From Candidatus Pacearchaeota archaeon (GTDB taxonomy: Archaea; Nanobdellota; Nanobdellia; Pacearchaeales; GW2011-AR1), in NCBI GenBank assembly GCA_016866975.1, contig VGKP01000008.1, forward strand, positions 1 through 36,803: a stretch of 36,803 nt of DNA. The letters run 5' to 3'. Numbering within the stretch: position 1 is the first letter of the stretch; each line of letters starts with the position of its first letter. The notes under the pieces were generated by a model. It saw nothing but the letters and a program-made list of their open reading frames with translations. It did no database searches and was not told the origin of the DNA. The position numbers and the translations under genes were made by a program. Shown piece after piece: positions 1 through 9,795 of the stretch.

Positions 1-126
1 CCCGAGCATCTCCAAAAACGAGCGCCTGCAACAAACCTCGGCTCATCAGGAATCTTAGATTCCTGACTGCCATCGAGGATTCACATCCTCGAGGTTTAAG
101 CCGAGGTGGCGCATCGTTTTTGTGAT
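1..126 (+). repeat. Palindromic element PE1, copy A (left end cut by window); right-half loop interrupted by a nested 51-nt two-hairpin element (PE2)
   Basis: cgagcgcctgcaacaaacctcggct[catcaggaatc...ctcgagg]tttaagccgaggtggcgcatcgtttttgtgat; outer and inner stems match copy D (16305-16422) exactly outside the insert. Confidence 0.85.
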
Positions 127-135
127 TTATCTTTT

Positions 136-531
136 TTATGGCGAGTTTTCTTTGTTTCTAGTAGTGAAATAGGACATGAGAAGAAGTGTGCCTACTATTA
201 TTGCTCCAACTGTTAATGTAATCAGTATCGGCGTGTCATGGCTATTTCCAATAGTTATGTATTGCAAATTTAAAGGTAAATATATTGCTGCTGTAATTAG
301 AGCGATGATTAAAGAAAATCTTGAATATTTAGATTGATATTTTTCTTGAAACGCCAATATTGCAAACAGCACACCTATGAAGGCTAAAATTATTTCTACA
401 ATTATCACGAATATCGCGTACATTTGCGATTGATAATATTGAGGTAAAGAAATGATTATTGGAATATTTTTTATGAAAAAAATGATAAGAATGGCTCCGA
501 TAAGAAGATGGAACCAAGACTCTTTTTTCAT
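136..531 (-). CDS. Hypothetical membrane protein (about 4 TM)
   Basis: 131-aa ORF with multiple hydrophobic segments. Confidence 0.65.
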   Translation of the reverse strand: MKKESWFHLLIGAILIIFFIKNIPIIISLPQYYQSQMYAIFVIIVEIILAFIGVLFAILAFQEKYQSKYSRFSLIIALITAAIYLPLNLQYITIGNSHDTPILITLTVGAIIVGTLLLMSYFTTRNKENSP

Positions 532-587
532 TAGGTTATGAAAAGTTTATTCTTTTTAAAGCTATCTTAAGCTGTCAACACTATGAG

Positions 588-2777
588 CTAAAAGCTAGAG
601 AGAGCAAAAGATGCCAGGAATGAAAGTGCTAGAGTAGCCAATAACGCAGTCACTAAATACAATGAGATGCCGTAGAGAAGGTTCTTAGAAAGATCGTATT
701 TCTCCTTGAGAGGGTCTTTGCCTGCATCTACTGTGACTAATGCAACAGTCAAAATAAACATTATCTCTATTATATAAAGTCCAATCGAAATCTGAAGGAA
801 ATATGGAGGTATCATCTGCTCTACCTGGAAGAGCTTGACTAAGTTAACTGCTAATGAGCCGTATCCTTCAAGAGCGTTTGCGCCTTGTGTGGCCTGAATA
901 ATCTGTAGTTTGTTAAGGATAAATGTAATCATAGTGGAAAGGCCAACCACTATACCTGAGAGCAAAGGTGCGAGGAAAGTCATATTTGATTTCATATCCG
1001 AGACTATTTCTGCAAGAAGGTCTTTGAGCCTCTGATTTATTTTTTGGATATTTTTTACATATTCAGATATAGACATGAGAGACTGGGCAGCAATCTGAAG
1101 TCCTTTCTTTACAGATTCGACCAATATCTTCATTGAAGTAGCAATCAGTGTCGATGGATAATACGTCAAGGCGCCTCTTTTCTTATCGAATATTGCTGAC
1201 TCGAGAGACATCCCCATTTGCTGAATATTCTGGTTTACAGTTGAGAAAAATCTATGAGTCATCTGTCCTTGAGTAGACTCTGCCACCCTGGAGAAAGCTA
1301 TTTCTGCAGGCAAACCATCACCAAGACGATTTCCTAGCTGGAAAAGAGAAGTGGTAAATTCATCCTCAAGGATCTTTGTGTCCTCTCTTGCTTTTATCAA
1401 TCCTTTAGTTTTAGCATTGTATGCTATGGCAAAGAAAAGTGCGATTGAAAGAGGGATAAAGAAGCTGAAAAGGGTACCTGCAAGCCCGAATGGGCCAGAG
1501 AACGAGCTGCCATTTGTTTTAAAATCAAAAAATTTAGTCGTTTCGTCATCATTTATGCCAAGCTCCTTGTATGTATAATCGCTTTGCAGACCTAAAGGTG
1601 CAGTAATAAAAGAAGCTTGGAGAATAAAAGGAATTATGCCAATTAAAAAAAGAGGAAAAGCTATCACAAAAGCTTTTTTCCAAGGCTCTCTTGAAGCAAA
1701 TTGCTTGTATTGAGGATTTAATTCTAACATCGCAGACTCTCCATATCCTCCAGGCCTCTTCAGAAGGACTTCTGATGTCAGATAGAAAACACCAAAGGGA
1801 ATAATGACATTGAAGATGACAAGGACATGATACCATTGGATTATGCCTCCTAGAAGAGTTGAAGCCAGAGGCAACAAGGCAAGAGCTAGAGTTGGCAAGA
1901 TTATTCCTAGCATGTAAATGTTAGTAAGGGGAGAACGTATTTCCCTTGAATACTTGAGCATCTTTTCGTAAACTCCGTCCAGTATGACTGTAAGGGATTT
2001 CTCAAGAATCTGTATCCTTCTCGTTTCTGAAGTCTCGAAAAGAGAGGACTCTATGAGATGAAAAGATTCAATGAACTCTGGTGCATCTACTCTCCAAAAT
2101 TCCAAATAAGCGTCAAGAGACTGTTTTATAGTAGGATATTTGGCTACCTCCACGTTGTAAAAAATCTTCTTGAAATCCAGAGCCAGAGGGCCTTCTAGAT
2201 GGTCTGCAGCAAAAGCTATGGCTCTTTCCAGATTAGATGTATGCTTCATATATACGACGGTGTAAAGAACAGCCGGGACCATTTGAGAAGATGCCTGCAG
2301 TCTCCATGAATTGGCAAGACGCTGAGGCATTGAGTAAGTGTAATAGAAAATAAACATACTTGCAATGAGTCCAAGGAGGACAAATGTGACAAGACCTCCA
2401 GAGAGAGTACTAGGAGAAGTGATGAGATATATCGCTACTGCGATGAAGATTGTTGAGAAAAATACTACTAACATCGATAATAGGGCTAATGTAATAACCT
2501 GACTAGGTGTTACATCTATATGTCCTCTATCCAAAGTTGACTGTATTCTCACCCTGTCCTTTTCAGCAATCTTGAGATGGATAAAATTACCCAGAGATCT
2601 TGCCCATCTTTCATAATTATTTATATCGGGAATCATCTCCTGCTTAAATTTTGAATAGTCTTTTGAGTAACTATCTTTCTTTTGCGAGTCAATCTGCTGC
2701 TCTATTTTCCTGCTATATTTCCTAAGGATGTCCTCTGTTGATACCATCTTTTTATACTGAGAAAACTGAATTTGCAC
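588..2777 (-). CDS. Type II/IV secretion system F-domain membrane protein (FlaJ/TadC-like, duplicated T2SSF domain)
   Basis: 729 aa; two cytoplasmic helical regions separated by TM clusters; motifs such as FxxxVNQNIQQMGMSLESAI and neighbouring pilin-like genes. Confidence 0.75.
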   Translation of the reverse strand: MQIQFSQYKKMVSTEDILRKYSRKIEQQIDSQKKDSYSKDYSKFKQEMIPDINNYERWARSLGNFIHLKIAEKDRVRIQSTLDRGHIDVTPSQVITLALLSMLVVFFSTIFIAVAIYLITSPSTLSGGLVTFVLLGLIASMFIFYYTYSMPQRLANSWRLQASSQMVPAVLYTVVYMKHTSNLERAIAFAADHLEGPLALDFKKIFYNVEVAKYPTIKQSLDAYLEFWRVDAPEFIESFHLIESSLFETSETRRIQILEKSLTVILDGVYEKMLKYSREIRSPLTNIYMLGIILPTLALALLPLASTLLGGIIQWYHVLVIFNVIIPFGVFYLTSEVLLKRPGGYGESAMLELNPQYKQFASREPWKKAFVIAFPLFLIGIIPFILQASFITAPLGLQSDYTYKELGINDDETTKFFDFKTNGSSFSGPFGLAGTLFSFFIPLSIALFFAIAYNAKTKGLIKAREDTKILEDEFTTSLFQLGNRLGDGLPAEIAFSRVAESTQGQMTHRFFSTVNQNIQQMGMSLESAIFDKKRGALTYYPSTLIATSMKILVESVKKGLQIAAQSLMSISEYVKNIQKINQRLKDLLAEIVSDMKSNMTFLAPLLSGIVVGLSTMITFILNKLQIIQATQGANALEGYGSLAVNLVKLFQVEQMIPPYFLQISIGLYIIEIMFILTVALVTVDAGKDPLKEKYDLSKNLLYGISLYLVTALLATLALSFLASFALSSF

Positions 2778-2994
2778 AGACTATTTCTTTAATAGAGATA
2801 CGCAAATTCTGTTTTCGAGGTGTTCAAGAAACCTTGTTTTCTTGACAACGTGGAGAGGTAAAGCTATATTATAAATCTATAGAATACTTTGAAAAACTCT
2901 TTATAAGAAGATATTTGACTATCCTTTTGTTTATCCGATAATAGTATAAGACCTAAATATCTCAATTTTTAAGGCCTTATACTTAAGGAGAGTT

Positions 2995-5133
2995 TCATTT
3001 ACGATGTTTTTTCGACTTTATTCTATTCTTTACAAAGAAGTATAAAATAATTATTACTGTGGCAATTATTATCCAGACAAGAGAGTCGTTTATTCCAGAA
3101 GTTACTTCAGAGATAGCAGATCCTGTAATAAGAGATTTCTGTACTTCTTTTGGCTCACTTATGCCTTTGAGAGTAATGTTGATTGCAGAGTCTGAGACTG
3201 AGTTTACTTTAAGAGATAGGTCGTACAGAGTATCGTTTGTAAGATCTAATCTAGAAGACTCATTTGTCTTAAGGAATACATGCTGAGGTTCAGACTTAAC
3301 CTCAAAATAACCTTCTTTCAGGTCTTTGTTAATTTTTAGGAGTGTTACTGAATGAATCTCGTTATTAATCACAAATGATATCTTTTCTCCTTCCTTAAGA
3401 TTTTGAGTGTAGCCTGACTCCAGCTGAGTTGAGTTGATGGCCCAGACTTTAGGCAATATTGTCACTCCTCCGCCGCCTCCCCCGCCTCCCCCTGCTCCTG
3501 AACTGCTTCCACCTCCACCGCCTCCACCGCCACCGCCACCTCCACCGCCACCGCTTGATGGAGGAGGTTGAACTGGGGGTTGAGTAGGTTCTGGAGAGAG
3601 AGGTGAAACTCCTGCTCGACTCTCATCATAGAGCTGTTCTACATCTGAAGAAGAAAGTACTCGAGAATATCCGTAGATGGAAACCTTGTCAATCTTGCCT
3701 CTGTAATTAAGCCAACCAGTAGAAGTTGCAAAAGGATCCCATCCTAAAGCCCAACCGGTGCCCAAGGTATAGAAATACTCAGAAGAGTATGGCTCTTGGG
3801 TGAATTCCCTAGAGTTCACTTTCTTTCCGTCGAGATATACGTTCTCAGTCCTATTTGAATATGTCACTGCTATGTTATGCCAGAGAGAATCATTGACAGG
3901 CTTATCTGAGACGTATCTTCTGCTATCTGGATTGTCACCTGCACCAAAATTGTCCCAAAATAACGAAGCTCTCAGCCTGCCATCATGACCTATATAGATT
4001 GCCGGGAGAGCTCCTTTGATCGGCTCTTCTGGAGGAAGACTCGAAGATTGGCCTAAAATAACTCCACTTGAAGAATTAGTATTAAACCAAAGAGAAATAG
4101 AGACATTGTAGGCGTTTGCATCGTATTTTTTCCCTATCTCCGGATAGTTGAATGGGAAACTTGCAGTTGACATCTCTGCGTAAGAACTGCCATCAAAAAG
4201 ATAAGAAGGATTGTCTTCCTCTATAGATATACTTATGTTGCCTTTTGCCTTTAGATGCTTTCCATTTATCGAAGAGTCTAGACCATGGAAAAACTCTGGA
4301 TCCTCATCTGCGCTAAACCATCCAAGCATCCAGGTTTTCTGAATTTTTGTCTTTATCTCGGGAAATGAAGATATGCAGGCCCCCTGGGAACATCCTATAT
4401 CGCAAGCAACCAATTTTCCTAAAGGCATGTCCTGGTCACAGAAAAACTCTATCAATGAAGCAGTATTAATACAATTATCCACATAAGTATATCCAAAAGA
4501 AGTCGTGTTTGATTTTGTGAAAGGCTTGTTTCCATCGTCCAGGTCTGTGCATTGAGGAGCAGGTTTGGGATTGCAAACACCTTCAGAACATCCATATTCA
4601 CATTGAAATTCTTCCGATGTTACCCAATCTCCATCGCAGTAGAATTCAGCAGCCACATTGGGGCCTCTACATCCATCAGCGTAATCAATACCATTTTCTT
4701 TTTCTCCGAAATATCTGGCAATCCCTTTTTCACTATGATTTCTGTTGTCAGAGTCATAACAGAGAGGCATAGGAACTGGAAGGCAGGCTCCTAGAAAACA
4801 AGCGCTTTCGCAAAACCTGAGCTCAGTGTACGGTAGAGAATTATTGCAAAACATCTCTGCAACTGTTGTTGAATTAAAGCATCCATCTGTGAATGAGCCA
4901 AGATTGTAGTTAACTTTTCCTCTGAGAGCAGGATTCGCGCTGTCGGTATCAGTACAGAATAATTCTTCAATAAACGCATCAGTTCCTGAAATCTCTATTT
5001 TGGGAACATTGCTCTTATCTGCATTAGCTAGTAAATTTTGTACAAATTCTTCTTCTTCAGAAAGTGCGGAAGTGAAGGGAAGCAAGGCTAGAATTATGAA
5101 CACAAAAACTACTATCTTAAGCTCTCTAAACAT
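2995..5133 (-). CDS. Secreted LamG/concanavalin-like protein with three N-terminal Cys-rich repeats, poly-Gly linker and C-terminal TM anchor
   Basis: Signal peptide MFRELKIVVFVFIILALLPFTSA; repeated CxDxD...C...FC...C..GC...C modules; LamG-like 'VSISLWFNT...WHNIAVTYSNRTENVYLDGKKV'; poly-Gly tract; C-terminal hydrophobic helix plus KKHRK. Confidence 0.8.
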   Translation of the reverse strand: MFRELKIVVFVFIILALLPFTSALSEEEEFVQNLLANADKSNVPKIEISGTDAFIEELFCTDTDSANPALRGKVNYNLGSFTDGCFNSTTVAEMFCNNSLPYTELRFCESACFLGACLPVPMPLCYDSDNRNHSEKGIARYFGEKENGIDYADGCRGPNVAAEFYCDGDWVTSEEFQCEYGCSEGVCNPKPAPQCTDLDDGNKPFTKSNTTSFGYTYVDNCINTASLIEFFCDQDMPLGKLVACDIGCSQGACISSFPEIKTKIQKTWMLGWFSADEDPEFFHGLDSSINGKHLKAKGNISISIEEDNPSYLFDGSSYAEMSTASFPFNYPEIGKKYDANAYNVSISLWFNTNSSSGVILGQSSSLPPEEPIKGALPAIYIGHDGRLRASLFWDNFGAGDNPDSRRYVSDKPVNDSLWHNIAVTYSNRTENVYLDGKKVNSREFTQEPYSSEYFYTLGTGWALGWDPFATSTGWLNYRGKIDKVSIYGYSRVLSSSDVEQLYDESRAGVSPLSPEPTQPPVQPPPSSGGGGGGGGGGGGGGGSSSGAGGGGGGGGGVTILPKVWAINSTQLESGYTQNLKEGEKISFVINNEIHSVTLLKINKDLKEGYFEVKSEPQHVFLKTNESSRLDLTNDTLYDLSLKVNSVSDSAINITLKGISEPKEVQKSLITGSAISEVTSGINDSLVWIIIATVIIILYFFVKNRIKSKKHRK

Positions 5134-5242
5134 CTCTATTTGAGTTTTTTTAAATATATAAACTTTCCCATTATAGTAACTATTAAGGGACAATAAACTA
5201 GAGCAGAGTTAGATTTAAGTATAAGAGCGTATTTTAGGAAAT

Positions 5243-5410
5243 ATGATAAGGAAAGAGGGAAAAAAAGGATTTATAGCCAGCGATACCCTTGTGCCTTGGA
5301 TAATTGTAGTGCTTGTAATAGTCCTTGGGTTGATAGCCTATGGGATAGTCTCAGGAAAACTACAGCGGTTCTTTGATGTGATAAGAGATTTCTTCAGAGG
5401 AGCAAGATGA
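5243..5410 (+). CDS. Small pilin-like / single-TM protein (55 aa)
   Basis: Not in the ORF track; ATG at 5243, MIRKEGKKGFIASDTLVPWIIVVLVIVLGLIAYG...; overlaps next gene by ATGA. Confidence 0.65.
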   Translation: MIRKEGKKGFIASDTLVPWIIVVLVIVLGLIAYGIVSGKLQRFFDVIRDFFRGAR

Positions 5411-6228
5411 ACAAAAAGGCGGAAACACAGACAGGATATCTTGTGCCTCTGATAGTGGCATTGATAGTACTTGCATTAGTCGTAGTAGGAATATGGGCAA
5501 TATCAAGTGGAAGGATAAATTTCTGGAAAGACCTTCCTGTGCCAGGAGAGAAAAATGATACGATAAAAGTGGAGAGCACAACTTTCAGGTATATAATCTC
5601 AGATGATGCAGTTGAATATTATACCGGGACTGAATGGCAAGGTTTTAAAGGCAAGAGCTTGGATATAGGGAACAAAAGAGTAGATTATGATGATATTAGA
5701 AGGCAGTTTAAAAGTTATTTCCACGTTATAAGACCTGAAGAGAGAATTGAAATAACCCGATATCAGAAGAAAATATACGATGGTGGGGAATATGGAGAAG
5801 TGCCATGGTTAGATGCAGTTTTATTTCTTATAGAAGATGTTGTACCAAATGGAATAAGAGAAAAGGGGAATGTGTTTGGAGTATTGGCTAATAGTGCTAA
5901 TAAGGGAGACTCTAAAAAATATGGTCAGTTCATAGTAAATCAAAAAGGAGAGATATTTATTAACAAAGTCAAACCAGACCTAGAGTTAGAAGGCAATTTC
6001 AAAAAGCAGAGTTCATCTGAAGAGCCTTATAAGATGATAGTTGAGAGAGCGATAGAATGGAGAGACAGAGTATTGAAGAAACCTGTGGAACTTTCATGGA
6101 GGGTCGTTGAAAAAGGGAAGGAAGAGAAGAAAGAAAACGGTAAATTCTGCACGGAAAAAATAAGCTTCCAAGGAGAGATTTCACTCGTAGTGAGACTTGA
6201 AAAACCTGCAAATGGAGAGACATGTTGA
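5407..6228 (+). CDS. Pilin-like protein with class III-type N-terminus
   Basis: MNKKAETQTGYLVPLIVALIVLALVVVGIW; basic residues followed by a single hydrophobic segment. Confidence 0.65.
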   Translation: MNKKAETQTGYLVPLIVALIVLALVVVGIWAISSGRINFWKDLPVPGEKNDTIKVESTTFRYIISDDAVEYYTGTEWQGFKGKSLDIGNKRVDYDDIRRQFKSYFHVIRPEERIEITRYQKKIYDGGEYGEVPWLDAVLFLIEDVVPNGIREKGNVFGVLANSANKGDSKKYGQFIVNQKGEIFINKVKPDLELEGNFKKQSSSEEPYKMIVERAIEWRDRVLKKPVELSWRVVEKGKEEKKENGKFCTEKISFQGEISLVVRLEKPANGETC

Positions 6229-6341
6229 TGAATAAAAAAGGTTTGACAAGGAAAGAGCTGATGCAGTTGGTATTGTGGATTTTGTTCATAGTCATAGCCG
6301 GAGGAATGGTGTACTTTGTCTTGCAGAGAGTCTCATCTTAG
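6228..6341 (+). CDS. Small pilin-like single-TM protein (37 aa)
   Basis: TGATG overlap with upstream gene; MNKKGLTRKELMQLVLWILFIVIAGGMVYFVLQRVSS. Confidence 0.55.
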   Translation: MNKKGLTRKELMQLVLWILFIVIAGGMVYFVLQRVSS

Positions 6342-6388
6342 CGGATTATTGAAGTTAGATATATAAACATCTGTTTTATTGTTAGTAT

Positions 6389-9300
6389 ATGAAAAGAGCA
6401 GGTGTCGCATTTGTTATGTCAAGGAACTTGACTAAAACTCCAGCTTTTAAGCTGGAGTTGTTCCTTGAGCATCCAAAAAAAGAGCGCCTGCATCAAACTG
6501 CGGCTTTTAAGCCGCAGTGGCGCATCGTTTTTTTGATTATTTCTGCTATCGCCGTATTCTTTCTGACTTTGATATCTGTACAAGGAATCTCTGAAGGGAC
6601 TGCTTTTCCTGATGGTAAATATTGCAAAGACAGTGACGGCGGAATATTCTCTTTCCAGAGAGGAGTAGTAGATTCAATAAATTTTTTAGGAATCCCAAAA
6701 AAGTATGAAGACAGATGTCTAGATATGAAAGGGAAAAGTTTTGTAAGAGAGTATTATTGCGATAATGAGAGAGGAAAATGGCAGGAGATGCCTTGCCATA
6801 GTGGATGTGACTTGAGGAAATGCATGCCTTCAAAAGTAAGCATAAAACTAGAAATGACTAAGGAACATTATGCTGCAGGAGAACTGATCGAATTGGCAGG
6901 GTACAAAAAGCTTGATTCCAAATCTGGTGCAGGCGCGGAAAAAATATCGCCTCTTACAGGAAGAGCCGTTGGTATTGGTAGTGAGGGGAGTGGTGGAGGA
7001 AGTGGAAGCGGCTCAGGATCTGAAAGATATTGTGCTTCAACACAATTGTTTGCCAAATTTTCTCTTGAAAATGCCAGACAAAAAAGGGAACTGGCTTCCC
7101 TGCAGAGGGACCTAAATTCATTGGCAAAGGAATCTTGCTCATCAAACAGTGAGTTTTTTGAAGAAGAAGTGGTGCCTTTGATAGAGATGAGAAAAGAGCT
7201 TCTTATAGAACTTATCCGCAGGTCTCCAGTTGCAGCACTTGAGACAAAACCTCTCCCTTCTCATTTTACAGAGAGGCTTAGTGATGAAGAGAGAATAAGT
7301 CTATTGGAAGACAGGAGTCCAAAAGAGGGTTATTTTGATATTGTCCATGAAGAAGATGGCAATGGGCTTGGCAAGAAGTTTCATTATTATTTACGTACTC
7401 AAGGAGATAATCAGAAGAAATATGAAGCTTTTCTTGCTCATGGTGAGCTACAAGAGCATCCCGGCTCTAAAGTCATTGTGCAGGGCCTTGCCTTAGATAA
7501 TGTTCTGGCATTGGATGATTCTCCTGCAAAGACGCAAGTCATTGATAAACCAATCACTCCAGCTCAGGAAAACCTTGGCAAGCAACGCGTCCTTGTCATA
7601 GTATCCAAAATAGAAGGCGTTCCTGCTCCTACGAGTGTTGAGGAAGCAAGGAAAGTTGTATTTGAAGAGGTGCAGGGATTTTATGATGATACATCATATG
7701 GAAAAACAGAACTTATTGGAAAAGTCATTGGACCATATGACTTAAAGTATTCAGAAGATAATAAGTGCAATGAAATAAAACTTCTTCTAAAAGAGGCGTT
7801 TAACCGTAAAGATATTGAATCGTTTGATTATGACCGACTTATCCTTGCTGTGCCTTGTACTCCTGGATGTAATTGTGCTGGAGGATCTGGAACTGTTGGG
7901 AAGATGATGAATTATGAACTTCCTAATGGAAAATATGCAAATTTTAGTGCTTCTTGGGACTTTGTTTTCTCTAAATTTGTTGTATCCCATGAACTGGGGC
8001 ATAATTTTGGAGCCCATCACGCAAACAAATATGAGTGCAGGAAGGATGCGGCAGATTATAGTGGGCTTGAAGTATATGGTCCTGCAAAATCATGTGAGAA
8101 TATGGAGTATGGAGATTCATACGATGTAATGGGTGGCGGTGGCTCATTCAATGCGCCCCATCGCTCCGAGGCAGGATGGCTTTCACCAGAGAATACTAAA
8201 ACTATTGAAGAAGGAACTTTCGTTCTGCGGCCACTTAATAAGAAAGTCTCTCCCGGGACACTCCAGCAGATCCGCATACCTGTCAATTTTGAGTCTGGAT
8301 TTTACTTTCCACCCGAAAATATCTTTTATACTGTCGAATTGAAGTTGCCTTCCAAGGAGGATAAACTCTCTGCGCCTACTGTTTTTCTCCATCTTGCAAA
8401 AGGCTCTGATGATGGAAGTTTTACGTTCTTACAGACCACTCTCTTTGAGCCAAGTGCAACTTCCGAAACTATAATTAATCCAGATGGGACACAAATCAAA
8501 GAGATACAGACCCATAATTCTTTGAAGATACTGAGTCCTTACATTGATCCTTGGAATGGAGTGCAAATAAGCCTTGTTAGTATAAGCGAAGAAGGGGCGG
8601 AGATAAAGGTTGAGAAGTTACAGAAATCTGGCATTAATTTTCAGAAACCTCTTGTTCATTATAATTTTGATGAGCAGACACAACCAAAGGTTCTGAATTT
8701 GGATGCTGATGGATATAGTACTGGACGCTTTAAAGACTCCTCTGAGAATGGTATTTATGCAAAAATTAAGGACAAGGTTCTTCGTATTGGAGGAGGGGTA
8801 TACGTTATGCAAGACTCAGCTTCCCAAAATTATGATAAAATACCTTCGCATATCTCTCTGAGTAATTATCCGCTTTCCTTTATCCAGACACAGAATAAGT
8901 TCACTGTTTCACTTTGGGTACATCCACAATCTTTTTCTTCATTATCTACATCTGTTTATTCAGGCAAGGGAATATCGATTCATATAATGGAAAACGGGGG
9001 AGTGTGGGCCAGTTCTCTTTTCAAGAATGTCCTTTATAGTTCGCCTTCTTACCATTCTGTTTTCTTAGCAGAAGTTGAGTATCGTGAACCTCTTAAGCTC
9101 ATGGAATGGCATCATATTGTCGTTCGTTATGATGGGTCTGAAATGTCTCTTTTTGTTGATGGAGTACTGCGTGATAAAAAATCTTCTCAAAAAATATACC
9201 CTATAGATTCTTCAAGCGAGTCTAAAGAGCATCCTCTTACAAAAGTTCATTTTGGAAGGTATGGGGACCATATCCTAGGTCCCTATTATTCTGAAGGGAT

Positions 9301-9742
9301 ATTCAATGGAGTATTAGATGAATTTAGTATATATGCGCGTGCGCTTGAGGACAAGGAAGTTGCTTCTTTGTATTCCGATTTCTCTCGTCAATCTGTAGAC
9401 TTCAGTCTTGCTCACAGATCCTCACGTTCCTTTATTAAGAATGATTTGGATGAGAAGATATTTGGGTCATTGCGAATCTATTTGGAGAATTATGATCCTA
9501 TCACAAAAACCTGGAGCCCATACAGTCTTGCTCACAGATCCTATTTTGAGAAAAGTCACAAGATTATCCTTCCTCCTCGTTCATCTACATCTATACACTA
9601 TATTTTCAATTCTAAGGGATATGTAGTATGGGGACCTGGAAATTACAGGGTGTATGCATCATTTGAAGAAGATCAGGTCTCTGATAAACGAAAAGGAAAA
9701 ATAATTACGGAGAATTATGTTCAGTTTGAAGTCAAATCTTAA
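6389..9742 (+). CDS. Secreted metalloprotease, gametolysin-like (peptidase M11 type) with Cys-rich module and C-terminal LamG domain; signal peptide interrupted in frame by PE1
   Basis: HExxHxxGxxH: SHELGHNFGAHHA; downstream 'YDVMGGGGSFNAPHRSEAGWL'; LamG 'FTVSLWVHPQ...WHHIVVRYDGSEMSLFVDGVLRD'; PE1-encoded peptide SRNLTKTPAFKLELFLEHPK... at N-terminus. Confidence 0.8.
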   Translation: MKRAGVAFVMSRNLTKTPAFKLELFLEHPKKERLHQTAAFKPQWRIVFLIISAIAVFFLTLISVQGISEGTAFPDGKYCKDSDGGIFSFQRGVVDSINFLGIPKKYEDRCLDMKGKSFVREYYCDNERGKWQEMPCHSGCDLRKCMPSKVSIKLEMTKEHYAAGELIELAGYKKLDSKSGAGAEKISPLTGRAVGIGSEGSGGGSGSGSGSERYCASTQLFAKFSLENARQKRELASLQRDLNSLAKESCSSNSEFFEEEVVPLIEMRKELLIELIRRSPVAALETKPLPSHFTERLSDEERISLLEDRSPKEGYFDIVHEEDGNGLGKKFHYYLRTQGDNQKKYEAFLAHGELQEHPGSKVIVQGLALDNVLALDDSPAKTQVIDKPITPAQENLGKQRVLVIVSKIEGVPAPTSVEEARKVVFEEVQGFYDDTSYGKTELIGKVIGPYDLKYSEDNKCNEIKLLLKEAFNRKDIESFDYDRLILAVPCTPGCNCAGGSGTVGKMMNYELPNGKYANFSASWDFVFSKFVVSHELGHNFGAHHANKYECRKDAADYSGLEVYGPAKSCENMEYGDSYDVMGGGGSFNAPHRSEAGWLSPENTKTIEEGTFVLRPLNKKVSPGTLQQIRIPVNFESGFYFPPENIFYTVELKLPSKEDKLSAPTVFLHLAKGSDDGSFTFLQTTLFEPSATSETIINPDGTQIKEIQTHNSLKILSPYIDPWNGVQISLVSISEEGAEIKVEKLQKSGINFQKPLVHYNFDEQTQPKVLNLDADGYSTGRFKDSSENGIYAKIKDKVLRIGGGVYVMQDSASQNYDKIPSHISLSNYPLSFIQTQNKFTVSLWVHPQSFSSLSTSVYSGKGISIHIMENGGVWASSLFKNVLYSSPSYHSVFLAEVEYREPLKLMEWHHIVVRYDGSEMSLFVDGVLRDKKSSQKIYPIDSSSESKEHPLTKVHFGRYGDHILGPYYSEGIFNGVLDEFSIYARALEDKEVASLYSDFSRQSVDFSLAHRSSRSFIKNDLDEKIFGSLRIYLENYDPITKTWSPYSLAHRSYFEKSHKIILPPRSSTSIHYIFNSKGYVVWGPGNYRVYASFEEDQVSDKRKGKIITENYVQFEVKS
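6418..6537 (+). repeat. PE1 copy B, 120 nt, in frame inside the metalloprotease coding sequence
   Basis: gtcaaggaacttgactaaaactccagcttttaagctggagttgttccttgagcatccaaaaaaagagcgcctgcatcaaactgcggcttttaagccgcagtggcgcatcgtttttttgat. Confidence 0.95.
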
Positions 9743-9795
9743 TCGTTTATTGACTCTGACGCAATCATTATAAAGCAGTTTTGTATGATATTGGA

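Noticed and set aside
6389-6417. PE1 peptide as a genuine ancestral part of the protease
   Set aside because: Same peptide occurs in an unrelated transposase and as intergenic DNA; removal restores a normal signal peptide.
6954-7145. Other short ORFs within the metalloprotease gene
   Set aside because: Alternative frames of a long coding ORF with recognisable domains.
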